Of a stretch of 64,000 bases of DNA, positions 36,655 to 47,494 are shown in pieces (within the stretch, counting starts at the first letter, position 1; every line of letters begins with the position of its first letter). The stretch is taken from contig CM023537.1 of the NCBI GenBank assembly GCA_013350335.1, positions 8,485,438 to 8,549,437 on the forward strand. The letters are read 5' to 3'. Made by a program: the position numbers and the translations under genes. Origin of the DNA: Chimonanthus salicifolius. Lineage: Eukaryota > Streptophyta > Magnoliopsida > Laurales > Calycanthaceae. The notes beneath the pieces were generated by a model. That model was given only the letters and a program-made list of their open reading frames with translations. It searched no databases and was not told the DNA's origin.

Positions 36655-36781
36655 AATAAATTGTCACTCTCCATAGATAAGTCTCTATCGAAGAATCCAG
36701 TGTGTGTATGTAAGGAGGTGTACATATGCTCTTAAGGGTTAATTGGATGAGACATCTGGACACCTTCAGTCATTAAAAAAG
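36655..36781 (+). repeat. SINE family B fragment
   Basis: Shares 'gtcactctccatag', 'gtgtgtgtatgtaaggaggtg', 'acatatgctcttaa', 'gagacatctggacaccttcag' and a short A-run with the complete copies. The 5' end is lost. Confidence 0.6.
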
Positions 36782-37710
36782 ATCGAGTGATAAATTGTAG
36801 ATAGTATTTTAACTTGGCCAATAGTAATGCATTGAGTCATGGGTTAGCTTATGCTGACCATAAATGGGTTGGGTTCGAATCATAGATTGGATAATACGGT
36901 CTTGAACCTTCACTGATGGGTTACTGTTGGACAATGTTTAATCTGTCAGTTGGGTCATAGATCTTGGAATTCATGAGTCATAAAAATTATTTTCTGATCA
37001 AGTCAGAGAAATAATTTCCATTAAAAAGGTTTACATGTTCAATTTGAAGATAATTTTCTATTTTCATGAAGAATATTGTTTATAAACACGACTTAAAAGA
37101 ATCATAACTAACAAAATAGGCCCTAGCACTGTCTAAATGAGGCCTCTTCAAATGCAAGTTGGCCAAATTTTAATCTGATGAGAAGCTCTGTTGGTCAACA
37201 GGTGCCTCAAAGGCACTGCATTAATTGCAGATGTCCTTGACTGGTATTCATGTTTTTAAGAACAGAATGAATAAAATGAATTGCAACATTCATCAAGACA
37301 CCAAATATGCCCTGATGTCCTTATTGTTGATCTGACAGTACCCAAAAGAAATGGGGAAATAAAATGTATGACTCACTCTCCAAGAGCATCCTAAATTTTC
37401 ATTCAGCCCTTTCTAAACTGGTTATCTTTAGATTGTGTCAGCAATATGAACATTCAACTACAAGAACTACCCGTTCATGTACAGGGTCCTAAATGGTCTG
37501 CATCACCAAAATATAGGTTCACCTAATATTAATATGTTAAGACTTTGCATTACTCCACTACAGAGAATTTTTAAGCATGGCATCAGTGTTTGGATTACCA
37601 ATAGAACACCGATACCGCTAGAAAATGAAATTACCTTTGTAGTTCAAACAATAAAGAAGACTCAATTGTCATAGGAGTATGACTTCATCAAGAGAAGAGT
37701 TGAGTTTCAA

Positions 37711-37910
37711 AACCCGTGAGGGTTGTTTGCTGGGCAGTCAAGAACCTACATGAAATGAGAGAGGTCTTAGGTTCAAGTCACTCTCAACATCAAAGAGCCA
37801 CTTCCCATAGTGTGACCCAGTGTGTCTGGATAGGGAAGTTTACACATGCCCCAAGGATTGATCAAGTATTCTAAGAGGCCCAGACACCTTGGTCTTCAAA
37901 AAAAAAAAAG
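37711..37910 (+). repeat. tRNA-derived SINE, family B, complete
   Basis: A 200-bp unit from 'cccgtgagggttg' through the B box (aggttcaagtcac), 'tgtgacccagtgtgtctgg', 'ctaagaggcccagacacctt', to an A-run. It is flanked by a 15-bp target duplication agagttgagtttcaa / agagttgattttcaa (37696-37710 and 37911-37925; one mismatch). Confidence 0.88.
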
Positions 37911-38146
37911 AGAGTTGATTTTCAAGATGGTTGGCAATTTGACCATCTCCTTACGATTCTTGGAGCAGATTGGAGAATTGCATTGATCTCTGAAGTTTTC
38001 TGCTCCTATAATGGAGAACAATTGTCTACATAAGAATACAGAATGAACTTTAGGAAATTGTATATCTACATGACTTTGAAATAAATTACATACAGATTTA
38101 CATGAAACTTAATGGCTATGAGCATCCTCAGCTGCTTCTCTCTTTC

Positions 38147-39646
38147 CTATGGTGATCTTGTGTGCTGCTCCCATTGTAGATCTTCAGAGAACTCTGAAAA
38201 TGCTGCCCTAGGATCGCCATTTGAAATGGATAAATAGTACTCTGCAGTTCCATCATCAACATGCATGCTTCTCTTCATGGATTCAAGTATTTTCTTCTTC
38301 CCCCTTTCAGTCATTTTGTTTGTCAAATAGCTGATTTTGCCAACAGGGGCCCCTTCCAGATAAAATACTGCCACTTCTCTTTTTGCACAAGTATCCATTT
38401 CTATGTAGCAGGTGCTATCTTGGAGAATCTCTGGATTGCTCACAGGAATTAGAAGCCTTTCCCTTGAGTATATTCCATGGTCACTCATCATATTGTTTAA
38501 ACGTTTAATGTCCATAACCTGCGGTCAACAAGACTAGGTATCAATCTCCTTCAGTTCACAACAAAGGAAAGAGGTCAGGCATGTCAAGAGTAGGTATTGT
38601 TTGTTAGTCTCATCTAGGCTTATTTGGACAAGCACAAATCATGCCCTAATCAGATTGGCATGACCAGGCACTGGGCTTTCTCAGGGTGGAAAGCAGAAAC
38701 TGCATTGAGCAGTTCTCTGCTTTTAATCCAGCTACTGATGGTGTGTGCATTTCAGAGATCATCCGGAAAGCTCTAGTAAACAGTTCCAGATGAAAAAGGG
38801 TCGTCATCCACAAACATGCTTTGAGACACCCATACATGAATGCCCTCACGAAGCAACACAAAACCATAGTTTGAAACAACAATTGAAAATTGCTTTCAGT
38901 CCGACCATGGGAAAATCAGTGAATCAAACACAGTGAGGGCACAGCCAACAATTACATCCAAGCACTTGTTCACACTCCAAATCACGCATATAGAAATTGG
39001 AAGAACTTTCTGTTGTGCAATTAAACAAACAGCTATCATCTAATAGATCAGAAGCAAATAAAATCCAAACTCTGCCACATGAGTTTAAGGGTATAAAAAG
39101 GTATAACTTATACATAAGTGTAGCATCTCCCTTTTGCTTTTTATATAAAAAAATATCATTGCTACCTCTCTTAAAAGAAAAAAAAAACGTACATCAAATG
39201 AATTCCTCCACCATCATTCAAGAACTCAATGAGGATTATCAATTTCCAATTTATATACCGTGTCGCCATGCCAAATGAGAGCATTTCAGGATCATGGTCA
39301 ACAAAAAAATCCCATTTTAAAAGCCAAATTGCAATCCCTTTTAAGTCCTAACTTGCATGAAAGATGTTGTAGAATAGTGTAGTTTCCATTCTTCTTGGTC
39401 TATTATGGAATTTCTCACTATTGTGTACAGATGCAATCTTCATTTCATCAAAATTCCATATAAAAGCTAAACAGTGTAATCAAAACAATAATGACGTCAA
39501 CAACAATTAGAAACAGGCAATTGAAAAAAAAAAATCTTTTTTATTTTACTGATTTCAGAAGAACATCCAACAGTTCTTTAAGAAACTTAAAGATGCAATA
39601 CTTCATGTATACTCTATGAAATTCTCCAGTTACGTTTTTCTTTTCC

Positions 39647-39684
<38 letters not shown>

Positions 39685-40474
39685 CCTCCCTTTCTAACAT
39701 GTTACGAAATGGAGAATCCTAATTTCACGTTGAAGGCTGAGAGATATCAAAGTGGGCAAAAGGGAGAAAAAGAAAAAGCTCTGCAATCTATTTCTTAGCG
39801 GTGCTTTCTTTTAGTTCTTCAATTAAAGTATTAGGTTCATCCAATCCGTCGGATCTCTTAGCCATCACCCATCCACAGTAGACCTCATCGAACCAACGGT
39901 ATGGATCACTCAAATGAACCACGTCCGTCCAAGAGAGAGAGAGAGAGAGAGAGAGACTGTAACCTAAACCAGAAGAAGAAGAGCAAGTTGAAGTAATCGG
40001 ATCGGATCGGATCGGTCCAAATCGGATTCCGCTCCGGTCCGATCAGAGGGGGAAGGATACCTGGACGGAGTAACGGACAGCCAGGCCAGCGACGGTGTCA
40101 GCGCGGAGGAGGCGGTGGGAAATGGCGAAGCGGGAAAGGGAGTTGTCGCGCCAGAAGCTTCCGGATGAAGGGCTGCCAATAACATGCTTGAGCTTCCAGG
40201 GGGACATGAAGGCACGTGCCTGCATCTCCCGATCGGAGGCCACCTCTTTCCACCCGCGGCAGACGCAGGCCGCTCGCGCGAGGTCGGAAAGCTGCAGGCG
40301 CTCGAAGATGCAGCGGAGGATGTCGCGCGAGGCCAGGGCAGAAAAGTTGGAATTCATGGGCGAGATGATGATGGTGCTACCATCGGCGTCAGTTCCGCTG
40401 GGCCCAGCCTCTTCGACGGCCGGAATCAGCTGCTTCGTCATCTCGTCGTCCTCTTCATCTCCACAGCACCCCAT
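38147..40474 (-). CDS. F-box protein with C-terminal LysM domain (At1g55000-like)
   Basis: Two exons on the minus strand, 40474-40061 and 38518-38147, joined in phase 0 to give 261 residues, the usual size for this family. The start MGCCGDEEDDE at 40474 matches the conserved N-terminus; the longer upstream reading frame is not needed. Residues about 40-85 form an F-box (ISPMNSNFSALASRDILRCI, then LARAACVCRGWKEVA), which would bind SKP1 and place the protein in an SCF ubiquitin ligase. The LysM domain (FAISHRLLRADTVAGLAVRY, then MDIKRLNNMMSDHGIYSRER) is split by the single 1,542-bp intron. There is no signal peptide, so this LysM is intracellular, unlike chitin-receptor LysM proteins. The C-terminus is conserved and acidic (VDDGTAEYYL, DPRAAFSEFSEDLQWE). 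The frame is intact throughout. It is convergent with the KMS1-like gene 2.8 kb away. The substrate is unknown. Confidence 0.95.
39661..39685 (+). repeat. Compound (TG)n(AG)n microsatellite
   Basis: In the intron of the F-box/LysM gene, directly after a T-run. Confidence 0.9.
39932..39955 (+). repeat. (AG)n microsatellite
   Basis: Twelve AG units (CT on the coding strand) in the F-box/LysM intron, about 105 bp after exon 1. A short run of ggatc repeats follows at 39997-40015. Confidence 0.9.
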
Positions 40475-42174
40475 CCTCTTCTTCTGACATAACACAATAT
40501 AATTAGATTGCATAGTTCATCTACTCTCTACTTGAATAATATAATTTATAATATATTTTTAATTTGTATAATTTTTAGAGAATTTTAAATTATACATCTC
40601 TAACTAATCAGCTAAATATGCCATTGAGACTGGTAGTTAGACATTGGGTCCTTTTTCTTCTTGTCCTGTCCTATTGAAGGGAAAATGTTGTTAGATTAAA
40701 ATATGGTTTGGTGTGGTTAATCCAAAATGGATCCAAGGCTACAACCACTCATGTGGTCTGAATTTGAGGTAGAAAATCAAATTTAATTAGGTAAGGCTCA
40801 TGCTTGGCACTGTGAATTTGAAAAGTCAAAAGCCCAACTTGATTTTATATTATTGTATTAAGTAGAAGAAAGTTTTCATATTAATAATGAATATATTCGA
40901 TATTTGATACACATGAGTGGAGTGATTTATCACATTAGTTTATACTCTATCTCCTAATTTAATTGTATTATATATATTTTGAGGCTATCTCATAATAGTT
41001 GTCCCATATACATTTTGAAAAAGTTACAAAATGTTATAGATAAGTTCATAAGTTTGTTGAGAATCCTTCTTTAAAAAATTAAAATTTTTAAACTGAGACA
41101 ACTAAAAGAAGAGAGAGGGGATAACATCTATTATATATATATGCTTTTGTTGAGTCAAAATTTTGCGCACATTCTATAAAAATAAATGTTTTTCTCAATT
41201 TTAGTGAAAATAATATGGGTATTTCCACTGTATATTGAAAATGAGATTAATATTATGGATACATGAAATCACCTGCAAGTCTCGTGTATCAAATAAATTG
41301 GGAAGTATTGACTCTAAGACTTCTAGTCTAATCGTAGAATGTTAAACCAACTAAACTACGCAAGCAGGAATGACAATCTAGATGAATCCTCCTCAAAGGC
41401 CATTTAATCTTCTGATAAAAGGTAATTTTTGTGTATAGAAATCTGCACACCAAGGAAATTTCCCTAACATGCTCTGTTTCCATCTATCCCTTTTAGCCCT
41501 TTAACTTCTCCAGATTCATAGAGACAATCAAAGCATTTTTTGGAATAGAGGAGGAAAAACATTATACCTAATGCTAGTGTCAACAAGAGGTTGATGAGAA
41601 ATCCCCATTGAAGTAGATGAACTAAGAATGCCATGGAAACTACATCGAGTTCTGCCCAGGTACGACCTGCAGGTGCTCAGGCAAAGGCAGCCCGGAAAAA
41701 AAATCGACTCCTCTGCCGTCAGCTTCTATGTATAGACTATAGAGGTTGTAGTGGCCCTTGAATAGTCTACATACGATGAGAGTTGTATACCGTGATCTGA
41801 AGCCTAAAACCGTCGTCGTTAGATTAGACGGCCGCCCACATCATGCTACCTGATTTTCATCTCTCACTCAAATCTGAAGTTTATTTTCTAACTTAGGTTC
41901 GAGCCAAGTCAAAATTTGCCACCCTAATTTTAAGGTAGGTAATTGGTTGAATCATGTATGAAGTCAAGTTAGGTAAAGATTCAATTAACTTCACCAAATT
42001 ACATTAAACCCAAATTGGTGGGTTGAGTACAAATCAGCTCAATTAGTAAAGGGGTGAATGCATTCAATATTTCAATCTAAACTTTTATTTTCTCAGGTTG
42101 GGTTCTTCCATATTAAACTTTGTCATCTTAGTTTAATGTGTATTATTCACACAAATTGAAACAATGAGTTTTTA
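40475..42174. other. Upstream flank of the F-box/LysM gene
   Basis: Contains the presumed minus-strand promoter, but no clear TATA box. 41275-41375 reads on the minus strand as 'gcgtagtttagttggtttaac' followed by a B-box-like 'gactagaagtc', a likely degraded SINE. No gene. Confidence 0.35.
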
Positions 42175-42533
42175 GCATAGGCAATGGGGCTCGGTTCGAG
42201 CCCCATAGGCCTAATTTCGGTGTGTGTAGTACTCTGCTCCAAAAGGGGGGTCTGTCGTATGGAGCATGCTAAAGTCTCACATTGACAGTTGTATTGAAAA
42301 TTCCCTGGTATATAAGTGGTAGACTTTCTCCTTCTAATATGAGGCCTTTTGGGAGCAATAATGGATTGACTTCGCCAATTGAAAGCCGTGCAGGCCGTGT
42401 GTGAGATCCAGAGCGGACAATATCATACTAACAGGACGGGTCGTTATAGTGTGCTTTAGGGATAGTAGGCTCATTCGTAAAGATTTTAATAGGACTGTGT
42501 CTGAATTTCTCATACGTTTATCTGAAAAAAAAT
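42175..42533 (+). repeat. SINE family A copy split by a solo LTR
   Basis: Left part (to 42224) has a B box ggttcgagcccc and 'ggcctaatttcggtgtg'. The right part (from 42454) continues 'ctttagggatagtaggctc', 'aggactgtgtctgaatttctc' and an A-run. The two halves join into one family A unit once the LTR is removed. Confidence 0.75.
42225..42448. mobile_element. Solo LTR of the TRIM family inside a SINE
   Basis: A 224-bp LTR (TGTAGTACTC..GGGTCGTTATA) flanked by a perfect 5-bp duplication GTGTG (42220-42224 and 42449-42453). It matches the 12580-13143 LTR in reverse: 'gagcggacaatatcatact' and 'gacgggtcgtta' pair with 'agtgtgatattgtccgct' and 'taacgaccc'. No internal region is left, as after LTR-LTR recombination. 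Confidence 0.82.
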
Positions 42534-43892
42534 TACATTTTCTAATCTAACTTCAGCAGACCAAAGTTTCTTTCAAAATTGGAAAAAACAAAAAATATAA
42601 ATTTAGGAAATATCTACAGAAATTGGAGATAAGAGCCATTTCTTAACCTTTACACAGGGGCATTGGGATTAACGAGTTAAAGAGGCCAATGAACGAACTA
42701 TTGAAATTTTATCGGTGTCTAGCCTTGAATCTTGAGTTCCCTGCCTTGCTCAAGTTGTGGGCTCGGCCTTTTGTTTTGGGCTCATCCTTGTGCCCATTTT
42801 GATATACATTTTCTTTTCTTTTTTCGCGTCTCGCTCAGGCTGTGGGCTATAATGTACATTGTTTTGGGCTTTATCCCTCTTTTGAATGAATTTACTAACC
42901 ATCATTGCCAAAAAAAAAGAGGCCAATCAACTAACTATTGGACTAATGAGGCATTCTGGCTAGAACCATTCGCCAAGGAAATAAAGAAGTATTGTGATTA
43001 TTATTATCGTCAAATCATCATCGTAATAAGTTAACAATTTAACTGAAGCACAACTTATACGTCTTGGGTCCAGTTTCGTCCATACATTGAGTCCGAAACT
43101 TCCACACTAATGAACTTAGTTCCGAATCCACTCTCCAAATAGTCAGGCCCAAAGCCTCGACATGTATAGGGCCACATAGCTTGTCCACTACTCCACTTAT
43201 ATTGGTCGAGGGCTTGGTAAGTCTTAGGAATGCTGGCCCGTTTCTATCAGCCCAGGGCAGCTGAAGCTTCTTGAAGTCAGGTCAAGATGTCCAGCACAGG
43301 ATTAGCCCATCAGTTTAATTATTATGTATTTATGCCGAGTTGGGCCATAATCTAGACCTTTAAAAAATGAGTCTATGGTTGACCCAATTTTTAGTTAGAC
43401 CAGAGTATCAGAACCTATGTTTGAGTAGGGTTGCCACCTGGACGGGTAGATTGGGTAGAGAGTTTAACCTGCCCATATTAAATTTGGGTTACTACTTGTT
43501 GATCCAACCCATATTCCATCTCTCTTTTAGCATGTTTATAATCCAACCCATTTTAAAGACTCCAACCTATATTTTATAAGCATTGGATTTAAAAATGATC
43601 TATTTATTAATCAAGGCAATTCAATGGTCCAGATAATTCAACCTAACCCAACTTTATTTAAAACCAAATCACCACACCTACTTACGAGGGTGATCAGGCT
43701 TCCTAACATAGTTTCATTGGAGCTTAAAGCCAAAAGATATCACGTGTACTTCAAAGATATGACGAATATATCAAAAGTTCTAAAATTGATGGAGTCTAGG
43801 AATTAAACCCTTTATCTAAATTCAATGTTAGATTGACCGACACTCTAGACTAGACTCCATGCCAGATATGACAAATCATCAATGAAGTTCAA
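42534..43892. other. Intergenic, no gene seen
   Basis: Holds a degenerate 'ggcccaa/gacccaa' region (43060-43620). Short open frames lack family features. Confidence 0.3.
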
Positions 43893-44228
43893 CACTAGGG
43901 TTAAAAAAATCGATTTAGAATGATACCCTCAAATATCATATATCGATCGAGATATTAGCTATATATGTTTTTTTTAAATATAAGGTTTTTTTTATTTTTT
44001 TGAATTAAAAAACAAAAATTAATAGGCAGCCCTTTTTAAAAAAAGAAAAACTGAAAACCCAAATATTGGTTGATATTCGGGCCGATATGCACCCAATATC
44101 GGTCGGACCCACAATGATTTCAATTTTTTTTTAAATTGCCGTTATCGTTGATATGAGTACTGTGCGGTTGATACTTATTATATCAGCCGAGATAACTCAC
44201 TTTCAAAAATCTGATATTTCGTTCCTTG
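43893..44228. mobile_element. Probable hAT-like MITE, diverged atcgg family
   Basis: Left end 'actagggttaaaaaaatcg' and right end 'caaaaatctgatatttcgt' are imperfect inverted copies. The interior has 'gatattcgggccgatatgc' and 'caatatcggtcgga'. Borders and target duplication are unclear. Confidence 0.4.
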
Positions 44229-44570
44229 CTCAACGGTATCTTAACTTGAAATTTTCTCCACTAATTGATCCAACTTTCTTCCATTGAGTTTTTCTCATCA
44301 TGTTGATGGTCCTGTTATTACCATGTTCAGTGTCATGTGGTAGAAGTTTTTAACTAGATCTAAGCCAGACTTGCTCTAGTATCTTTGATTGGACCTGACC
44401 TGTTGACGACTTTTGTCCAACGACATTGTGAAATATTCCTTGGATAAATGTTATATTGTATAGGCATGCTATCAACAAAAACAGTCAACTTTTACAATGG
44501 ATATATAAAAGATAATCAAAATAACAATTTCATCATAATCGTTAAATTATTTCATCTATCTTTTTCATGA

Positions 44571-44690
44571 TCAAGATATTTAAGTTTTTTAGAGTATCTC
44601 ACGAATCTTTGGAATACGTATAAGTCTCTCTATCCATACACACTAGGTAATTGACCACCTATCCTAACAATGGGTATTTTTTGTTAGGAG
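44571..44690 (-). repeat. SINE family B fragment, reverse strand
   Basis: Minus strand reads 'ggataggtggtcaattacc', 'tgtgtatggatagagagact', 'tacgtattccaaagattcgtg', matching the family body. Degraded. Confidence 0.45.
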
Positions 44691-44764
44691 ATACGGGTTT
44701 AAAAAATAATTTATGTGAAAACTCCACTTTACCTCTTCACCCTTCCTAACCTTTTAAAAAATAA

Positions 44765-45130
44765 AATTATAAGCGCACCACTCAGAATTATAGGTACACT
44801 GCTCATAATTATAGGTGCACCGCTATGGATGGATTCTGCATGCCTAAAATTATACTAAATTTTAAAATTATAGGTTCACCTGCTCGGAATTATAGGTACA
44901 CCGCTCATAATTATAGGTGCACCACTATGGATGAGTTCTGCACGCCAAAGTTATAGTTAATTTTAAAATTATAGGTGCACCGCTCAGAATTATAGGTATA
45001 CCACTCATAATCATAGGTGTACAGCTATTGATGGGTTTTGCAAGCTAAAGTTATATTTAATTTCGAAATTATAAGTGCACCGCTTATAATTATAGGTACA
45101 CCGCTCATAATTATAGATATACCGCTGTAC
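44765..45130 (+). repeat. 101-bp tandem repeat with internal 20-bp subrepeats
   Basis: Three units of 101, 101 and 100 bp plus a 65-bp partial. Each begins 'aaaattataggtgcacc' and ends 'gatgg.ttctgca..c..aa'. Within each unit 'aattataggt(a/g)caccgctc' occurs three times at 20-23 bp spacing, so this is a two-level repeat. Units have diverged 10-15%. Confidence 0.92.
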
Positions 45131-45523
45131 TCTACTTAAAATTTGCATACGGAAGGACAAAGATAAAGTAAGAATTTCACTTTATCCCGTGTTTTCTAAA
45201 AAAAAAACTCGTATTAGGATGGGCGGTGTAGATAATTTTATGAAAATTGATTCTTTAAAGTAGGGTAAATTATATCATCTATCTTGTTATTATAATTATC
45301 ATGTATAAAATTCAAGATTTTCTTACAATGGGTGGAACATGAATTATTAAGTGCTTTCTAAGGAGTTCACATAAGACTATTCTGGAGTGTAGACTTTACG
45401 AATGAGCCCATTTCGTATCCGTTGGCGTTGACTCGTTGGGAAGAAGATGACAAATTGACAACTCGCCTCTAGCCTTGGTCTAAATTGGGCTCGTGGGCTC
45501 AAACTACTCAAAGTAAACTAGAG

Positions 45524-45762
45524 CAGGGGTTTAAATATCGGCCGATACGTATCGTATCGGCCGATATATATCGGTTTTGGCGATGTAAATATCGGTCGAT
45601 ACGTATCGTATCGGCTTTGATATCGGCCGTATTATATCGGCCGATATTGGCCGATATTTAAAAAAACGAGGAAGAAAGAGAAAAATATCGGCCGATATAT
45701 TGGCCGATAACGATATATCGGTCGACATATCGTATCGGCCGATACCGATTTTTAAACCCCTG
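45524..45762. mobile_element. hAT-type MITE with palindromic gtatcggccgatac motifs
   Basis: A 239-bp element with inverted ends caggggtttaaatatcgg and ccgatttttaaacccctg, flanked by a perfect 8-bp duplication AACTAGAG (45516-45523 and 45763-45770), a hAT signature. The interior is almost entirely variants of the self-complementary motif (g)tatcggccgata(c), probably subterminal transposase-binding repeats. Non-coding. Confidence 0.88.
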
Positions 45763-45770
45763 AACTAGAG

Positions 45771-47330
45771 TACTGGACATGGGTTGGGCCTGCGCCTATT
45801 CTCACGTGATCTGATCGCATAACTAGTAATATAGTAAAAATAACTTTATAATAAATAATAATAAAAGTTTAAAATAAATAATAAATAATAATAATAAAAT
45901 GAAAATATATTTAAAATAAATAATGAATAATAATAATCGACCAAACAACTTTATTGAGATATAGTTTTTTTTCTTATGAAACGTGAATTCCACGTATATA
46001 AATTGAGTAAAATTGACTCTATCTAAACTTTCCTTATTGAAGCAACTCAACATCCTCAGACAAATGACTTGTTTCTTGTTTTGGGAGGCGGCAGCAGATA
46101 AACTTAGAATTAATGCAAGTTGGGTGGAGTGTAGAATCTGGGCCATACATCTGGCATTCATCTAAGAAAATAAAGAGAGTCAGCGTAATAAGATTCAACC
46201 AACAATTTTTTGTTCCAATGAAGTGAAGTAGTTAAATTGGACCATAAAATGAGATTGACCAGCCACCATGCTTTCCTACCATTTACACAATTTTGTTTCT
46301 TCATTAGATAAAGTAGAAATTTATACTTTAAATATGCAAATTCCTAGTGATTTTTGATAATGATTTTTGATAAACGTTGCAATAATATTATAACAAAAAT
46401 GATAATAATATTAAAGGGTACATCAGATCGAACTGGTTCAATCCTTACATTTTACCAAATAGGGTATGATTATTTTTAAAATCTTTTCAAAATTCAAACT
46501 TTCAAAATCTCTTAATAACTCATAGATCGACAGAGTTATAATCATTGAAGGTCAAAAACATTCAAAAGATTTGAAATTTAATATGTTAAACTATTAAAGT
46601 ATTTTATTATCTATACTTGTAACTAGTGTAAACTGATTATAAATTTTTATATTTATTTGTTTCGAATTTAACACTTATTTATTATTTTTAATGAATTAAT
46701 TAATATTATATAAGAAATCACGTTGATGTCATGAATTTGAACGACTTTCACCGTTCAACCTTAAACTACATAGTATCCGGATTGTGTCTTCAGATGCTCA
46801 AAGGCTCCTTTCACTTTGGGTCCTTCGTGGAAAGTCTTCAGGATCTCTTTTTTTAATATTAAAATAGCTTATATATTTTTAATAAAATATTTAAGAAATG
46901 ATTAGATAAAATTTGAATACTCTTCATCCAGTCATATGGACTTTATGGTTTAAAATTTTAGTTTATAATGAAATTATTAATTTTTTATAATTTATCTCAC
47001 AAAATTATAATAATTAGGTCAAGAATTTCTTTTAATTTATATTATCTATAAAATCCTATAATAATCTAATCCTTTCAACACAAAAAGAGTTACTCTCCTT
47101 AATTATGTACTCAGCGTGTGTAAATTAAGAGATTTACATATATTTCAAAAATTAATTAAGTGAGACATCTCAAAATTTTAATATGACACTAGAATGCCTT
47201 AATCTTAAAAAAATTTACAAAAAATTATCTCATAATAATATATACAGTTTCTCATTGAAAATGAGTACTTAAGTCTCTGATACCTGAGAGTCTGAGACAG
47301 TCGAAAAATGAAAAAAAAAGTAGTACTAAC
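45771..47330. other. Intergenic, no gene seen
   Basis: Very AT-rich; 45830-45960 is low-complexity 'ataataaa'. 47090-47210 is a weak SINE B fragment ('ctcagcgtgtgtaaatta', 'aagtgagacatctcaaa'). Confidence 0.3.
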
Positions 47331-47494
47331 CATGGGCCAAGATTTCATAGACCCTATTACCCTATGGGCCAAGGTTTCATAGACCTATTATCCTGTGGGC
47401 CAAGTTTCATAGACCCTATTATCCTATGGACCAAGATTTCATAGATCTATTATCCTATGGGCCAAGATTTCATAGACCCTATTATCCTGACTAT
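47331..47494 (+). repeat. 31-32-bp minisatellite
   Basis: Five copies of 'atgggccaagatttcatag' plus 'accctattatcct', starting at 47332, 47364, 47395, 47426 and 47457. Adjacent units differ by single bases or one-base indels. The spacing is contiguous with no distinct spacers. Confidence 0.95.

Noticed and set aside
40095..40492. Two long plus-strand open frames of 130 and 102 codons
   Set aside because: They are antisense shadows of the GC-rich first exon of the F-box/LysM gene.
45823..46161. A 112-codon minus-strand open frame
   Set aside because: Its C-terminal half is low-complexity translated from an AT-rich tract, and the rest resembles no family.
47331..47494. CRISPR-like array (five repeats of about 31 bp)
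   Set aside because: Repeats are contiguous without unique spacers, in plant DNA with no cas genes. It is a minisatellite.
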